Positions 22,655-35,226 of a stretch of 64,000 nt of DNA are shown here, piece by piece (position 1 is the stretch's first letter; every line of letters begins with the position of its first letter). The notes beneath the pieces were generated by a model. It was not told where the DNA came from. It ran no database searches and saw only the letters and a program-made list of their open reading frames with translations. Source of the DNA: Moniliella sp. 'wahieum' (lineage: Eukaryota; Basidiomycota; Moniliellomycetes; Moniliellales; Moniliellaceae); assembly GCA_003971905.1 (NCBI GenBank), contig RSEE01000044.1:248001-312000 (forward strand), in the 5' to 3' direction. The translations under genes and the position numbers were made by a program.

Positions 22655-25600
22655 ATGGCGATCACACCTCCAATGGAGAGAGCCGGCCACGTCCCCGCCC
22701 TTGAGCGTATTGGTTTGCGTCGCCGCCCTGATTCCGACGCGAGTGAGGGGAACACCAAACGCCGCAGGCTGACCATCCACCGCGCGCCTGTCCCCAACGC
22801 ACCCTCCTCCTCTTCTCCGTTGCCTCCAGGAGGTTCTGCATCGGAAACGCACTCCGTGTCGACACCGTCAAAGTCACCAAGTGCATACGACCGCTTCGAC
22901 GAGCGGGGCTGGCTGCGTGGCCTGGCCTGGCAAATCCGTCGCGCAGTCAACCGCCCTCTAACACGACTCCTGTTGCCCCCGCACCGTGTCAGGTGTCAAG
23001 CGGACATCCTCGGGATCCACCCCACTTCCGTCCCAAAATCGGTCTTCCCCCAACTCTTGCACACCAACATCCCCTCCCATTCGTTGTCTTTTTCGTCGTT
23101 TCTCAGTGGCCCTGCATCGCCTTCCCCAGCAGAGGTCCCCTCATCTAACGCGGCCCTCAAGTCTCTGGTCGAAGGACACGACGCGTCTTCGTCGATCCCT
23201 TTGGCCCACAAAAGCATGGGCATCTATCGCGAACAGAGCGTGCAAGTTGACTTGGAGAGCCACCGCCCGCCAAGCGTCCCCGGCTTGATTCCCGATCTCC
23301 CCACATTGCCTTCGCTGCACTTTGGTTCGTCCAACCTGAAAAAGCCGTTGGATCTCTGCGGTTCTTGAAGCCGGAAATTCTGCGGCAATCGAAGAGGATG
23401 CTACTGGCGAATCAAAGGACGGAGAGAGGGGCGCCAGGACGGAAGAAGGGGAGGAGGACCCTAATGCTGCTGTGGAACGCGCTCAGCAAGCTGCTCTCGC
23501 TTGGAGAGCTATTCAACTCGGGTGGAGTTTCGGCGCGTGACGGCAAAAAGAACAAGATGTTGGAACTGACTTGGCGCGCTCATTTATTCCTTTGGGCGCG
23601 GTGGGACCTCGGGGAAGAAGAATCTACCGAGTCGGCACCTGGGTCCAAATCGAGCGGCGCATCAGCGATGATTCTTCCTCTTCGGAAGGTTCAGACTCAG
23701 ATTCAGATTCAGATTCAGATCCGACGAAGATCCGACTCAGGTTCTAGCTCCAGCTCCAGCTCCAGCTCGGACGTGGAGCGCACCCTGTGGGATTGAGTCA
23801 CCTAGCTTCCATGACGGACCCAGCTCAGCACAGGGAGGGAAAGGTGTCCAACACATCTTTGTTGTCCGCGGACCCGCTCCCTCCTTCCCGATTTGCTGCT
23901 GCGTTCACGACTAAGGATGGTCAATTGGACATTGATGCACTCCTCAACGCTCGCGGCCAACTGGCTGCACCCACTGCCTCCGCAACCATCAGTGCCCAAA
24001 AAGAGTGCTCTTTGGTGCAGGTTCGTTCGGTCTTTGACAATGCTTGGCACTGAACACTAACTGACATGTCTGCGTTTTAGGAAATCGGTGACAACCCTTC
24101 ATCATCCTCTCGAGCCATTCCAAAAGGACAGAGTCAGTTTTGAAGCGGTTCGCGCAGGAGGACGAGGACGAGGAGGATGAGGGACGAGGAGGATGAGGAG
24201 ATGAGGGCGGAGGGAGGAGGAGGAAGAGGAGGAGGACGAGGAGGACGAGGAGGACGAGGAGGACGATGAGGCGGAGGACGACGAGGCTGAGGACGATGAA
24301 GCGGAAGACCGACGCCTGGACTCGAAAGAGGGCATGATCTTGGAGCAAGCGCCTCCTGTCGAGTACGAAGCCAGCGAGGCGTCCTACGATGAACTGGACG
24401 AGGCCCATTTGAGACGTCTCCGAATCAATGGAGGATGGTCAAAACGAAATTGAACAAGCCCAAGATGAAGAGCAACGGGAGGACCGAATCAGATTGCTTC
24501 GCCCCTCGGCCCTTTTCACACGAGCCTGGACCATATTGTTGTCCTCAGTGACAGCGACAGTGAAGGAGATGAGCCTGCTCCGAAGCCACCGGTCTCCCAA
24601 GATATGCCGCCACATCAATATTTGCCTCCCTTTGGTGACATCGACAGCGATCCGCAAGATGAGGACGAAGATGACGAGGAGGAGGAGGAGGAGGAGGAGG
24701 AGGAGAAGAAGAAGAAGAAGAAGAGGAAGGGGGTGATGAAGATGAGCCGACGATTGGCAAGATCTTCCTGAGGGTAGGTCTGAGGCTGATCCGGACCACC
24801 TGCAGCACAGACCCCTCTCAACCACCTATCCCATCCCACCGATTTGGATCGGTACTCCCATGCCTTCGCCACAGCTGACCCGCCATTCTTCGCTGACAAC
24901 CAAAGCCACATGGACTCCAACCTGGACCATTTCGGATTCGATCCGCTACCGAGTTGGCCTGTGTCTGATATGGGAACGGAGAACCTGCCTTCCTCATCTG
25001 AATTGCCGCCGCCGCCGCCTCCCACATATGCTCCGTCTTCGTATGCCGCCGTCACAGTTGCGGATCCAGCTCCGGCCCGGCTCCGGCTCCGGCTCCGGCC
25101 CGGCTCCAGCTCCCGTTTCAGACCTGGTCACAGAAGGCGTTTTACTATCTGAGACCATTGATCCAGTCTTGGTCGCTATGGCTGCAGCAAGTGCCCAAGG
25201 TGCCCATGATCCACATGCGCCTGGCCAAATCGACCCCAGCCTTCTTGGCACTACTGGTGAGTTCGTCTTCGAGCCTATAACCCAGAATGGGTATGTGCCT
25301 CAGCCTCAACTGTACCAATGGAGCCGAACCCATGGAGAAGGCACCTTCCTCGGAAGAGGCCCGGTTGCCAGTCAAGATGTGGAACCAGCTACTCAGCCCA
25401 CTCTGGCTGCCGAGCCTTCCTTTCCCAACCCCGCTACGTCGACCGACAGAGCCTCCGAGCCTGACCATGGGCCACGGAAGTTGAAAAAGATGGCTTTCAG
25501 GGCCTGGTGGATTTGCCTTTTACCGCTCGGAGGCTGCAGCGATCCCCACTTTGAGCCAGTTCGACCCACCTCACACCTGCTCTGGTGCGCTCCTTAATCC

Positions 25601-26447
25601 CACAGAAACAGAAGCGCGGGTTGAAGAGGCGAGCGCCCAGTTGGGCGGTGAATCCAGTCACGACGCCTCTTTGTACCCGACGCAAATGCCCTCTACCGCC
25701 CCAGTCGCCGTTTCGGAAGCCACCCCCTCCCAAACTGTAACTGTTACAGCAATTGCTGAGCAGAGCATTGACCCGAACGTCAATTCCACCAACCCAATCG
25801 ACCCATCTACCCTGACGCAACAGTCCACGGCGCATCGAGCCGAATTCCAGCCCCAAGACGCAGCAAGCCGATGCCACATTCCCAACTGGTGTTCAAGAAC
25901 TGGTACCGACAAAGTCTGGCGAATCTGGCGACGCCCAAGAAGGGCGTGGCGAGGAGAGGAGAGGCAAGATGGGCACTCTTCTGATGGGCAACCTTCTGGC
26001 CTCCGGCTGTTCTCCCCTCAGAGGAAGACGAAGATTCGGAGGAGGATGGGCCTACGGAAGACGACGACCATATGGGGGGCGACAGTGACACTGCCGATGA
26101 GGACACGCCGAGAAGCATAATGGTCCCCTCGCTGGCGGGGCGGAAATCATTGAGCTCCTCTCCTCTGACTCGGAGGAAGAGTAGGACGAGGATGAGCTGG
26201 ATGCGCAGTGGGACGAGGAGGAGGAGCAACGTAACGAACCCATCCTCGGCTTGGGTGGCCGTTTGCACACGCCCGCCAAGGTGGATTCCCGTGAAGGAGA
26301 CGAGGAGGAGAGGATGTGGATGAAGAGGGGGAGGAGGAGAGGGGAGGAGGAGGAGAAGAGGAGGAAGGGGATGAGGAGGATGGAGACGAGGAAGGACAAG
26401 GGCAAGAGAAGAAGGGGAAGAAAGAAAAGAGGGAGAAGAAGAGGTAA
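22655..26447 (+). CDS. Uncharacterised acidic nuclear-type protein with SUMO-interaction-like motifs
   Basis: The start MAITPPMERAGHVPAL is followed by a basic KRRRLTIHRAP segment, a likely nuclear signal. Later parts include NAAVERAQQAALAWRAIQLG, a Ser-Asp run (SDSDSDSDSD near 23700), a 60-bp intron (24021-24080, GTTCGT...TTTTAG, branch CTAAC), and long Asp/Glu tracts near 24140-24300, 24650-24730 and 26280-26440. Two hydrophobic cores are followed directly by acidic Ser/Asp: HIVVLSDSDSEGDE (about 24525-24575) and EIIELLSSDSEEE (about 26145-26190). Both match the SUMO-interacting motif pattern. The end is KKGKKEKREKKR. Frames change many times in the low-complexity parts, so it could be two adjacent genes. 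Function unknown; a nuclear scaffold or chromatin role is inference. Confidence 0.5.
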
Positions 26448-28842
26448 AGAGTGCTGGAAGCACGCCTGAGCAGCAGTCGTGATGCTTATTCTTATTAGGA
26501 TTGATTATTGGGAAGCCAATGGGCGCGAACCTTGCTTCACCTTCACCTATGCCGGCCTAACCTTTGCCAATGTTATGGTGAGGCGCCAGTGGCCTGATAG
26601 AGAGTATGTGTGAGCTGGATGATCGATAGGCCGGAAGCTGGAACCATAGCTGAGCGCTGAGCGAGCGCGCCGTGCGCGATCGCATGATATGCAGGCATAC
26701 ATTGACAGAGCGATGCGATCGATGCCCCCATGCTCCACCAACTATATAGTTACCCTGGTGAGTACGTGGAGTACGACTGAATATACGGATCGGCGCAAGA
26801 GGAGATCATGACGCTTGGAGTCGGAATGGGTCCGACGTTCAGACCGCGTGGGGAGAGACAAATGTGGCGCGGGGCTCACGGTGAGCGCTGAGCCACCCTG
26901 GGAAAGTAAACGCGCTTAGATCTACAGAGGCTCTGCGACAATCACTTGCAGCGTGCATAACCACCTGCGGACATACTGAGACATCCGCAGCCGCTTCAAC
27001 TCGCTTGTGCCGCAGTAGCAGGCAGTAGCCCAGTATGCAAGTCACTTCGTGACGAAGTGACCGGTGACCGGGGTGACCAGGCCAGTGTTAGTTACTGGCA
27101 GCGACCCCAGCGGTCATGCGCCCCAATCCAAAACCGCGTTCAAATATGCGCAAAACCTCAAACCTCGACCAGTCACTACTCAGTAGAACCAATTCAATGT
27201 GCAAGCGGCGCGTGGCGCGTGGAGCATGAAGCGTGGAGGCGCCCTGGTACCACGTAGCCCACAGCTCTTCGTCAGCGAGGGCTTAGATGTATAGTGCATT
27301 ACACGCTTTTCATGTGTGGTGTGGCAGTGCAGGAAGCATGGGGCTAAGCCTGTGGCTAAGCACTAACGTGTAAATAGCCTGCAGCATGGTGGCAAGGAAC
27401 ACAGCTCTACCATGTCGGGGCGTTGGGGCAGTGCTGGCGGTGCACTGTGGTGCGCGCCGGGATGTCTGGGGCTGGGTTAAGTTACAGCGCAACTGCTTCA
27501 ACCCACTTGATCAACATCATCTTCAAACGCTTCATCGATCCATTTGATCTTTTCCGTATCAAATGATCCAACAGGTCAAATAGTTGCGGAATGGTCGCGT
27601 GCACATGGTCGATGATCATAGAGCACTATACTGCTCAAGGGCTCACTATGGCCACGTAGTCATTAGTCCCTCGCAGTCAGCAAGTCTGTCCCCGGCCTTC
27701 TGTTTATGCAGTTCCCTCGCAGGAGAGACCGGACTAGGGACGGTTGGTGGAAGAGGTCACCGCCGTCAGCGTCAGCGTCGCCGGCGCGTCAGCAGGATCA
27801 AGCGATCAGGCCCTCAGGCCTCAGGCCGGTCAGGCGGTCAGGGGGCGTCGGTGGCCGTGGCTCCTTTTTTGGAATGGATCATCGACCTTCGATCAGATGG
27901 ATCATCCATATCCGGCCGAGAGCTGGTGCTATTCCCGGCCGCTGCAAGCTGACCTCAGCGGGCGCGCGGGGCAGGTGGCGAGTGTTCCAGGGCTATCACC
28001 CTCGCCTTCCGATTCCGGCCAAGGCAGGCCAAGGTTCTCTCCATATCCCCGGGCGGCCGCAGGAGGCCACTTTGTGCGCCTCGCGTTGCCGGATCTTACA
28101 TCTCACATCTCAGATCTCCCATCTCCCATCTCGTCCACGCGCCCTCGTCCCCTGCGTGACTGGCTCCGTACTCAACTCGGCACTGGCGCCCACCCAGGCC
28201 CGGCCAGCCCAGCGCATATCCCCGCTCGGCCTGTAACATGTAAGCGGGACTGGGCACCCCTCAGGCCTCAGGTAGGGTTAGCGACGCGGCGCCAGTGCGG
28301 GCAGGTGCCATGCACGGGCCTGTTGCCTGCGCCCTCCCATGCCACATGTCACAGCAGGCACTGGCTCGGGACGGGGAGGCGGACAGGAACACCGTGGGGG
28401 TTGGGGGGAGGTGCTGGGCAGTGTGCGCCGGGATGGAATGGGCGAGTGCATCAACGAGGAGATGAGTGGGATGGGCGGGATGGCCGATGGGATTGGATGG
28501 GAGGGGACGGGAGGAGAGGCGAGGCGAGGACAAGAGGAGGGTGACCGGTGAGGGCAAGAGAGGAGAGAGATCCAACACGACGGGCGGCGCACGATGGGGC
28601 ACAGCGCCGTGTGCCGGCAGCAGGCATGGCGCCAGCGCGGCGGACGGCAGCCGATCGGACTTGTGGTCCGTGCAGCCCTGGGCGTCGGGTACGTACACTG
28701 CCCCCGCCCCCTCGGCGTTGCAGGGGCCGCCCGGGCTTCGGTTTAAATGATCCTTCTCCGCCCGCTCATGCAGGGTCTCTGTCCTTCCCTCCACCACCAC
28801 AGCGTTCGTCCTGTTCGCTCCCGCTGCCCCTGCTTCCCCATC
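26448..28842. other. Intergenic and promoter region before 6PGDH
   Basis: No gene is supported. Open frames at 27706-28544 (+) and 28261-28896 (-) run opposite each other in GC-rich DNA and show no motif. The final 100 bases are pyrimidine-rich, as expected for the leader of a strongly expressed gene. Confidence 0.45.
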
Positions 28843-30473
28843 ATGTCTACCGAGGCTGTGTACGTTGCCCCTGTTGCTCCAGGCCGCCTCCCCCATCCTG
28901 ACCTCGTCTCTGCCCTCGCCTCTGCCTTCGCTTCTGCCCTCGTCTCCTGTCCTCGCTCAGCTGCGACATTGGCCTGATTGGCCTGGCCGTCATGGGCCAG
29001 AACCTGATTCTCAACATGAACGGTACGCCGCTCCCTGCTCCTAATTGTCCGAGGGTCGGTTCCTGACTTCTTCCCAGACCACGGCTTCAAGGTCGCCGCC
29101 TTTAACCGTACCGTCTCCAAGGTTGACCACTTCATGGCCAACGAGGCCAAGGGCACCAACATTGTCGGTGCCCGCTCCATTGAGGAGTTTGTCAAGCTGC
29201 TCAAGCGCCCGCGCAAGGTCATCTCCTTGTCAAGGCTGGCCCTGCCGTCGACTCGTTCATCCAGATGCTCGAGCCTCACCTCGAGAAGGGTGACATCATC
29301 ATTGACGGCGGCAACACCTACTTCCCCGACTCGATTCGTCGCGCCAAGGAGATTGAGGACAAGGGCTTCCTCTACGTTGGCACGGGTGTGTCCGGCGGTG
29401 AGGAGGGTGCCCGCCACGGCCCCTCGCTCATGCCTGGTGGCTCGGCTGCCGCTTGGCCCGAGATCAAGGACATTTTCCAGTCCATCGCGGCCAAGTCGGA
29501 CGGCGAGCCGTGCTGCGACTGGATTGGCCCCTCGGGCTCGGGCCACTACGTCAAGATGGTCCACAATGGTATCGAGTACGGTGACATGCAACTGATTTCT
29601 GAGTCGTATGACATTATGAAGCGCACGCTGGGCATGTCGGACGATGAGATCAGCGCTACGTTTGACGAGTGGAACAAGGGCCCCTGGAGTCGTTCCTGAT
29701 TGAGATCTCGCGTGACGTGTCGAAGTACAAGGACACGGATGGCAAGCCTCTTCTCGAGAAGATCATGGACAAGGCCGGCCAGAAGGGCACGGGCAAGTGG
29801 ACTGCTGTCAACGCTCTCGACATGGGCCTTCCCGTCACGCTCATTGGCGAGGCTGTTTTCTCTCGCTGCCTCTCGTCGCTTAAGGACGAGCGTGTGCGTG
29901 CCAGCAAGATTCTGAAGCCTACGGCCACCCGTCCTTACTCGGGTGACAAGAAGCAGCTTCTCAAGGACTTGGAGCAGGCTCTGTACGTTTCCAAGATCAT
30001 CTCGTACGCTCAGGGCTTCATGATGTTCCGCGAGGCGGCCAAGGAGTACAACTGGACGTTCAACAACCCTTCCATTGCCCTTATGTGGCGCGGCGGCTGC
30101 ATCATCCGCTCGGTGTTCCTCAAGGACATTACCAAGGCTTACCGCAAGAACCCAACATTGGAGAACCTGCTCTTTGACGAGTTCTTTGTGGATGCCATTG
30201 CCAAGGCCGAGGCTGGCTGGCGCAACGTGGTGGCCACCAGCGCCCTGACCGGTATCCCTACCCCGGCGCACTCGACCGCACTGGCGTACTACGATGCTAC
30301 CGCACCGAGCGCCTGCCTGCCAACCTAATCCAGGCCCAGCGCGACTACTTTGGTGCTCACACTTCCGCGTCCTGCCCGGTGAGGAGAACGAGAACCTGCC
30401 CCTCGGCCAGGACATCCACATCAACTGGACTGGCCGTGGTGGCAACGTCTCGGCTTCGACCTACATTGCTTAA
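28843..30473 (+). CDS. 6-phosphogluconate dehydrogenase (decarboxylating)
   Basis: Cytosolic pentose-phosphate enzyme: 6-phosphogluconate + NADP+ gives ribulose 5-phosphate, CO2 and NADPH. Exon 1 is 17 bases (28843-28859). The introns are 28860-28960 (GTACGT) and 29024-29077 (GTACGC). The joined start reads [18 protein letters not shown], with the nucleotide-binding loop GLAVMG. Also present are [11 protein letters not shown], the substrate loop [19 protein letters not shown], the catalytic lysine segment [28 protein letters not shown], and the C-terminal FGAHT and INWTGRGG. About 490 residues, normal for the family. Four one-base losses break the frame (near 29230, 29690, 30298 and 30362); the protein resumes correctly after each, so I read them as sequence errors in a functional gene. 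Confidence 0.95.
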
Positions 30474-31117
30474 GAGGTCGCGTAGTCAGCGGGTCGCTTC
30501 CTTCTTGCCTAAGGTGCGTGGAACATGAGATGACTTGGTTGCCATTGTACGCTCTCGGCAGCCCCTATTCTCTCATTGGGCTGTCCTGCGTAGTTCCTGC
30601 GTAGTTCCTGTAGCATGCAATAGTCACTAGGGGAACAACGATTATGTGATGGTGGTCGATGATCCATGATGCATGAAGGTTGAACGTGTTTGAGCGAGCT
30701 GCGAGAGGCTCCAAGTTGAAGTGTAGAGATGTAACTTCCAGGGCACATTAGCGTGAGCGCATGGCGGCGGCTAATGTTAATGATGGCCTGCTTCGGCCGG
30801 TCGGACAGGTTATGACTTCCCTCGAAGTGTTGGTCTTGACAGTGATTATAGTTCCTCCAGTGACTAGCTAGTGACTAGCCGTAAGCAGATGCAGCCGACG
30901 AGGGCGAGGGAAGGACAACTCGGCGAAGCAGCCCTACGACATATGCAGCCGGAACGGTGGCCTCAAACTATGTTCAGTCCCCAGCAGCTGCTATAGACAT
31001 GCTGACGATGCCATGGCGCCAACCTTCTACACAATCCTGGGCCCCGAAACCAAACCATACGTAAACGTTAAACATACAGCCGATGCAATTTGAGTTAGGT
31101 AGGGGTGGGGAAGAGGT
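30474..31117. other. Convergent intergenic region between 6PGDH and Rpt2
   Basis: This holds the 3' ends of two convergent genes. No open frame of interest and no clear repeat beyond a doubled GCGTAGTTCCT near 30587-30610. Confidence 0.5.
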
Positions 31118-32495
31118 TTAGAGGTATAACCCTTCCGGAGTACCCTCCTTTTTTCGGTCGATCACCCGCTCCCGGGCGGCGGTGAAGTCCTCTTGGTCAC
31201 CCGCATTCGCCGTTCCCGGAGCGCCAAGAGACCTGCCTCGGTGACCAAGGATTGATGTCGGCACCCGACAAATCATCCTTCATCGCCACAAACTCTTCCA
31301 AGTCCACATCGTCGTCCAAATTCATCCGGCTCGTGTGCAGCTTGAAGATGTGCATCTTTGTCTTCTGATCCGGCAGCGGGAACTCAATCTTTCGGTCAAT
31401 CCGTCCGGGCCGAATTAGCGCTGGATCCAACGACTCGATCTTGTTGGTTGCCATGATGACCTTGACATCACTGCGCGTGTCAAAGCCGTCCAGCTGATTA
31501 AGCAGTTCGAGCAACGTTCGCTGGATCTCCCGCTCGCCTCCCGAGTTGGAGTCGTACCGTTTCGTTCCCACCGCATCAATCTCATCGATGAACACAATCG
31601 AAGGTGCATGCTCTTCTGCTACGCGGAACAGCTCACGGACCAGCTTGGGGCCATCACCGAGGTACTTTTGAATCAGCTCCGAGCCCACGATACGCAAAAA
31701 GGTGGCCGACGTTTGGTTCGCCACCGCTTTGGCCAGAAGCGTTTTCCCCGTACCCGGCACGCCATAGAGGATGACCCCTTCGGTGGCTTGATCCCATCTC
31801 CTCGTACAGCTCCGGGTGGGTGAGGGGCAACTCAACCGACTCTTTGATCTCCTGGATCTGCTGTTCCAGACCACCAATGTCGGCATAACTCTCCGTCGGC
31901 GCCTTGTCCAGCTTCATCACGCTCACCATCGGGTCCGTATCGTCGCCTAGAACACCGACAATTGCGTACGTCTTGTGGTGCAGTAACACACTGCACCCAG
32001 GTTCCAACAGGTCCTTGTCGACCAAAGTGGTGATGTTGACATAGTACTCTGGGCCCGACGCGCTGCTAATGATCGCATGGTCGTCATCGATGATCTCCTC
32101 CAACGTGCCAACTTGCATCGGGCTCCCACGCAAATCGTCCACTTGCGAGCGCTCCTGCTGCTCCTTGTCGTCGACAGGCTTGAGCCGTTCGGAATTGGCA
32201 ACAAATTCTTCCTCCAGCAACAGATGGTCCTTGATGCGTTCCATTTTGAGAAGCTTGAGCCGGCATCGCGTGGTGGGCGTAACCGTCGGCAGCTTGTACG
32301 CAGTATCGGGCCCACGACGCTTCTTCTTGCCCACCCGCGTAGGCAATGGCGGTTCCCACTTTTCGGCTGGTCCTTCTTCTTGTCGTCCTTGTTGCCCCGA
32401 CCTGCGTTGCCACTGGGAGCTTGACCCTGCAGAGAGAAGGGAGAGAGGTGAGAGACTGCACAGCCAAGTAGGGAAACGTCAGTACTACGCACCAT
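31118..32495 (-). CDS. RPT2: 26S proteasome regulatory particle ATPase Rpt2
   Basis: AAA+ subunit of the base ring that unfolds substrates and opens the 20S gate. The start codon stands alone: ATG (32495-32493) is followed at once by an intron (32427-32492, GTGCGT...CTGCAG). Exon 2 then supplies [18 protein letters not shown], so the N-myristoylation glycine of Rpt2 comes from exon 2. Landmarks are [20 protein letters not shown], the Walker [13 protein letters not shown], the Walker [15 protein letters not shown], the second region of homology [18 protein letters not shown], and the C-terminal gate-opening tail ending in Leu-Tyr-Leu at 31118. Coding length is about 437 codons, the same as yeast Rpt2. 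One-base slips occur near 32370, 31790, 31245 and 31190. Confidence 0.94.
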
Positions 32496-33819
32496 GGTGA
32501 CGATGTGGTGGTGGTGGTGGGCGCGGCTGGTGCCCAAGCGTGCCGGCGCGTCTGGGCTTTGGGCTGGGCGGGCGCTGGTTGCTGTCAGGCCGGAGACAGC
32601 CGTTGCGTACGCGGCCCAACCATTCCGCCCGTCGTTCCGCTGGCCCAGGTCCCAGATCCCAGAGCGCTGCCAATTGAAATTGCAGACGCAGGAAGGTTGG
32701 TACTTGGTACCCCAATATAATCGCACGCCACAGCGGACACACTTAATATATCTTTTGGATTTTTGGAGGTGGGCCCAGTGGCCCGAACTCTCACCTGCTG
32801 GTATCCTACGCCCGCTGCCTTGGCCCTCACCATTGTTGGTCTCCTTTCCGGAGGATACCCAGAGGCCAAAGGGCTGCATGGAATCCAACTGGTCGGAAAA
32901 AGATGTACGCAATGTGCTGGATGGGCATATGATCATAGGCATATGCCCCGAAGTTTCTGAATTCATCCTGGGGGAAGCACATAGTGGAGTGGGGCTATAC
33001 TTATTGTGCCACATTGCTTCGATGGCTATGTTCTTGTGCCTGGAAGAGTGACCGTCGTTTGCGTATAAGGGGAGGTTGAAGGGCTGCTGGGCGGGACAAA
33101 CTCCACCTATAGTAGATGCCTTCTACCCTTAGGCAATCCACAACCTTCTGCAAAAAGGACGTTACTCAGCCATCAAGCAAAATGATGTGCGTTGCCCAAA
33201 CCGCCTGCTTCATTGGCCGAGGATGTCATGCACAGGGCGGAACAAAGGGGTTTGATCGCTCTCACTATACCCATCGAGGAGAGTCTCGGATGGAACTTCG
33301 ACGGAGGGGGGGATCAAAAAAGCCTTCAGTGGGCTGGGCGCTGATGGACGGCAGAATACCGTGACCCCCCCGCCCATCCTAGGTCCAAGGTGTGGCCTTT
33401 GTCCCTCGTGTGCAGATGATAATCATTTGTACGCAGAGATATAACCATCAGGCTTCACAACTCTTCTTCATTGCTCTCTGAGATGACATCTTTCTGTTAT
33501 TAGATGCCCTCTGTCCTGCAGCATCCCACTAAGGTTAAAGCATCTCACCATCCACAGATAACATAGTTTCCGTACACAAGCGTTGGGATCTCACCTATCC
33601 TAACCGTCTGACCTTATATGCGACACTGTGGGAGACCAATCCACCGAAGGGCGTGTGTATTCGTATAGGGAGGAGAAATACGCAGTAGGGTTGCTCCACC
33701 CTAATGCTAGGGTTGCCGTTTTGATTGTTAGAAAAAATTTGCCGCGAGCCCGTCGGTTTAGCGCGTTCAGCATGCTGGGTTGCACCACTACCATCGTTCC
33801 TCTGGCCTCATCTCGCGCC
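32496..33819. other. Divergent intergenic region between Rpt2 and the N-terminal methyltransferase
   Basis: About 1.3 kb with no supported gene. It should hold both promoters. A GTGGTGGTGGTGG run lies in the Rpt2 leader near 32505-32520. Confidence 0.45.
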
Positions 33820-34920
33820 ATGGCGGAGCAGAAACCAGTGATTCGGGTCGTCCACCCCAAGCCGGATGTGGCCAAGGGGGTGGAGTACTGGGAAGGGGTA
33901 CCTGCCACCGTCAACGGTGTCCTGGGTGGGTTTGGGACGGACCGTTACCCGCGTGGATGCGTTGGGCTCGCGCCTCTTTTTGCTCAAGCACCTCAAGCGG
34001 CTCAGCAACATCCCTCCTGCCAGTGCTAACAGTTCCGACTGGCTCTCCCAGCGTTTCGAAGCGTGGAGGAAAGGATGCTACGTTCGGGAAGGGTGTCACC
34101 TGCGGATTGGACTGTGGTGCTGGGGTGGGTCGGGTGACGGAAACGGTGTTGCTACCGTTGCTGGATGAGGTGCATCTGGTGGAGCCGGTGGGCAAGTTTT
34201 TGCGCCAAGCCAGCACCCAGTCCAACTCCTGGCAGCCTCTTCAGCAGTCCCAGCAACCAGTCCATTCCATGCACGGAAATCAGTTCATTTTCATGAGGCC
34301 ACCTTGCAGTCCTTTGATCCTGCTCACCCCTATGCCCTCCTCTTCCAACGTGGGGCAAGCGCACGTCGCCCGTCGAAGATACACATGTTGTGCCTCCCAC
34401 CATCCTTCCCATTCTTTCCGCGGAAACAGAAGGAAGCAAGCCCGTCACAGCCTCTGCTACCACGGCGGGCCAGAGCCAGGGGAAGTGGGCCAAGCACATC
34501 CAGTGGGCCTATTGTCCAACACGGTAGCGTACGACGTGGTTTGGATCCAATGGTGTTTGCAACATCTTTCCGATGCTGAGATGGTGGCCTTCTTACGACG
34601 ATGCAAGGCGGCTCTCAAGCCGGACAAACAGGGGTTGGTCCCGACGCAGAGGCGAGCACGGGGGTGCCCCCCTCCGCTATGGAGTCGGCCGCAAGGAACG
34701 ACTTGGTCGGAGGGCGCATCTTTGTCAAGGAGAACGTATGCTCTGAAGCTGAGGATGGCTCGGAGCGCACCATCTGGGATCCGAGGATTACTCCATCACG
34801 CGCTCCACCCAGGTGTTTGAGCGGGTTTTCCAGGAGGCGGGCCTTGAGCTGATCGAGGTTCAAGTGCAGCAAGGGTTCCCGACTGAGCTCTTTCCGGTCA
34901 AAATGTGGGCATTGAGGTAG
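33820..34920 (+). CDS. Alpha N-terminal protein methyltransferase (NTM1/Tae1 family)
   Basis: SAM-dependent enzyme that methylates the free N-terminus of X-Pro-Lys proteins. Yeast Tae1 acts on ribosomal proteins Rpl12 and Rps25. The chosen start, 33820, has a good GCCATGG context and reads MAEQKPVIRVVHPKPDV; 33772 is an alternative. Family landmarks are YWEGVPATVNGVLGGFG, the SAM-binding LDCGAGVGRVTETVLLPLL with LVEPVGKFL, YDVVWIQWCLQHLSDAEM, FLRRCKAALKP, FVKENV, and the end GFPTELFPVKMWALR. At about 367 codons it is longer than yeast (232), mostly from a Ser/Thr/Pro-rich insert of roughly 80 residues (34205-34520) between the SAM site and the catalytic WIQW strand. Several one-base slips are present. 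The gene converges with Kap123. Confidence 0.88.
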
Positions 34921-35226
34921 ATCAGTGCCTTTGCTCCTGTGTTCCACGGATTCATGGTGGGTACTATGGTTCAATGGTCAGGATGAAACTCATATCAAAT
35001 CGAGAGCATGGCTGGGCACACAGTAAAGCTCTGAAGGGGGTCAAGGCCCAAGAAAACCGAAGAGAGGTGTGGATGGGAGAGAGGGTAACAATGAGATGCA
35101 GAATCGAGGAAGAAACTAGGATCGGGAAGGTAAGCCAGCCATGGCCTCCCACTCCGCTCGACCCGATCCGGACAGGGATATCACGCCGGGCGGGCGGGTG
35201 TTGGAGCCAACGGAGGAGTGGAAACA
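34921..35226. other. Short convergent gap between NTM1 and Kap123
   Basis: 306 bases holding both 3' ends. No gene or repeat is seen. Confidence 0.5.

Noticed and set aside
28261-28896. Minus-strand frame of 211 codons before 6PGDH
   Set aside because: It covers the promoter and first exon of 6PGDH and has no family features.
29200-30400. Programmed ribosomal frameshifting in 6PGDH and neighbours
   Set aside because: Slips differ in place and context, occur in nearly every conserved gene, and lack a common slippery site, so sequence error is far likelier.
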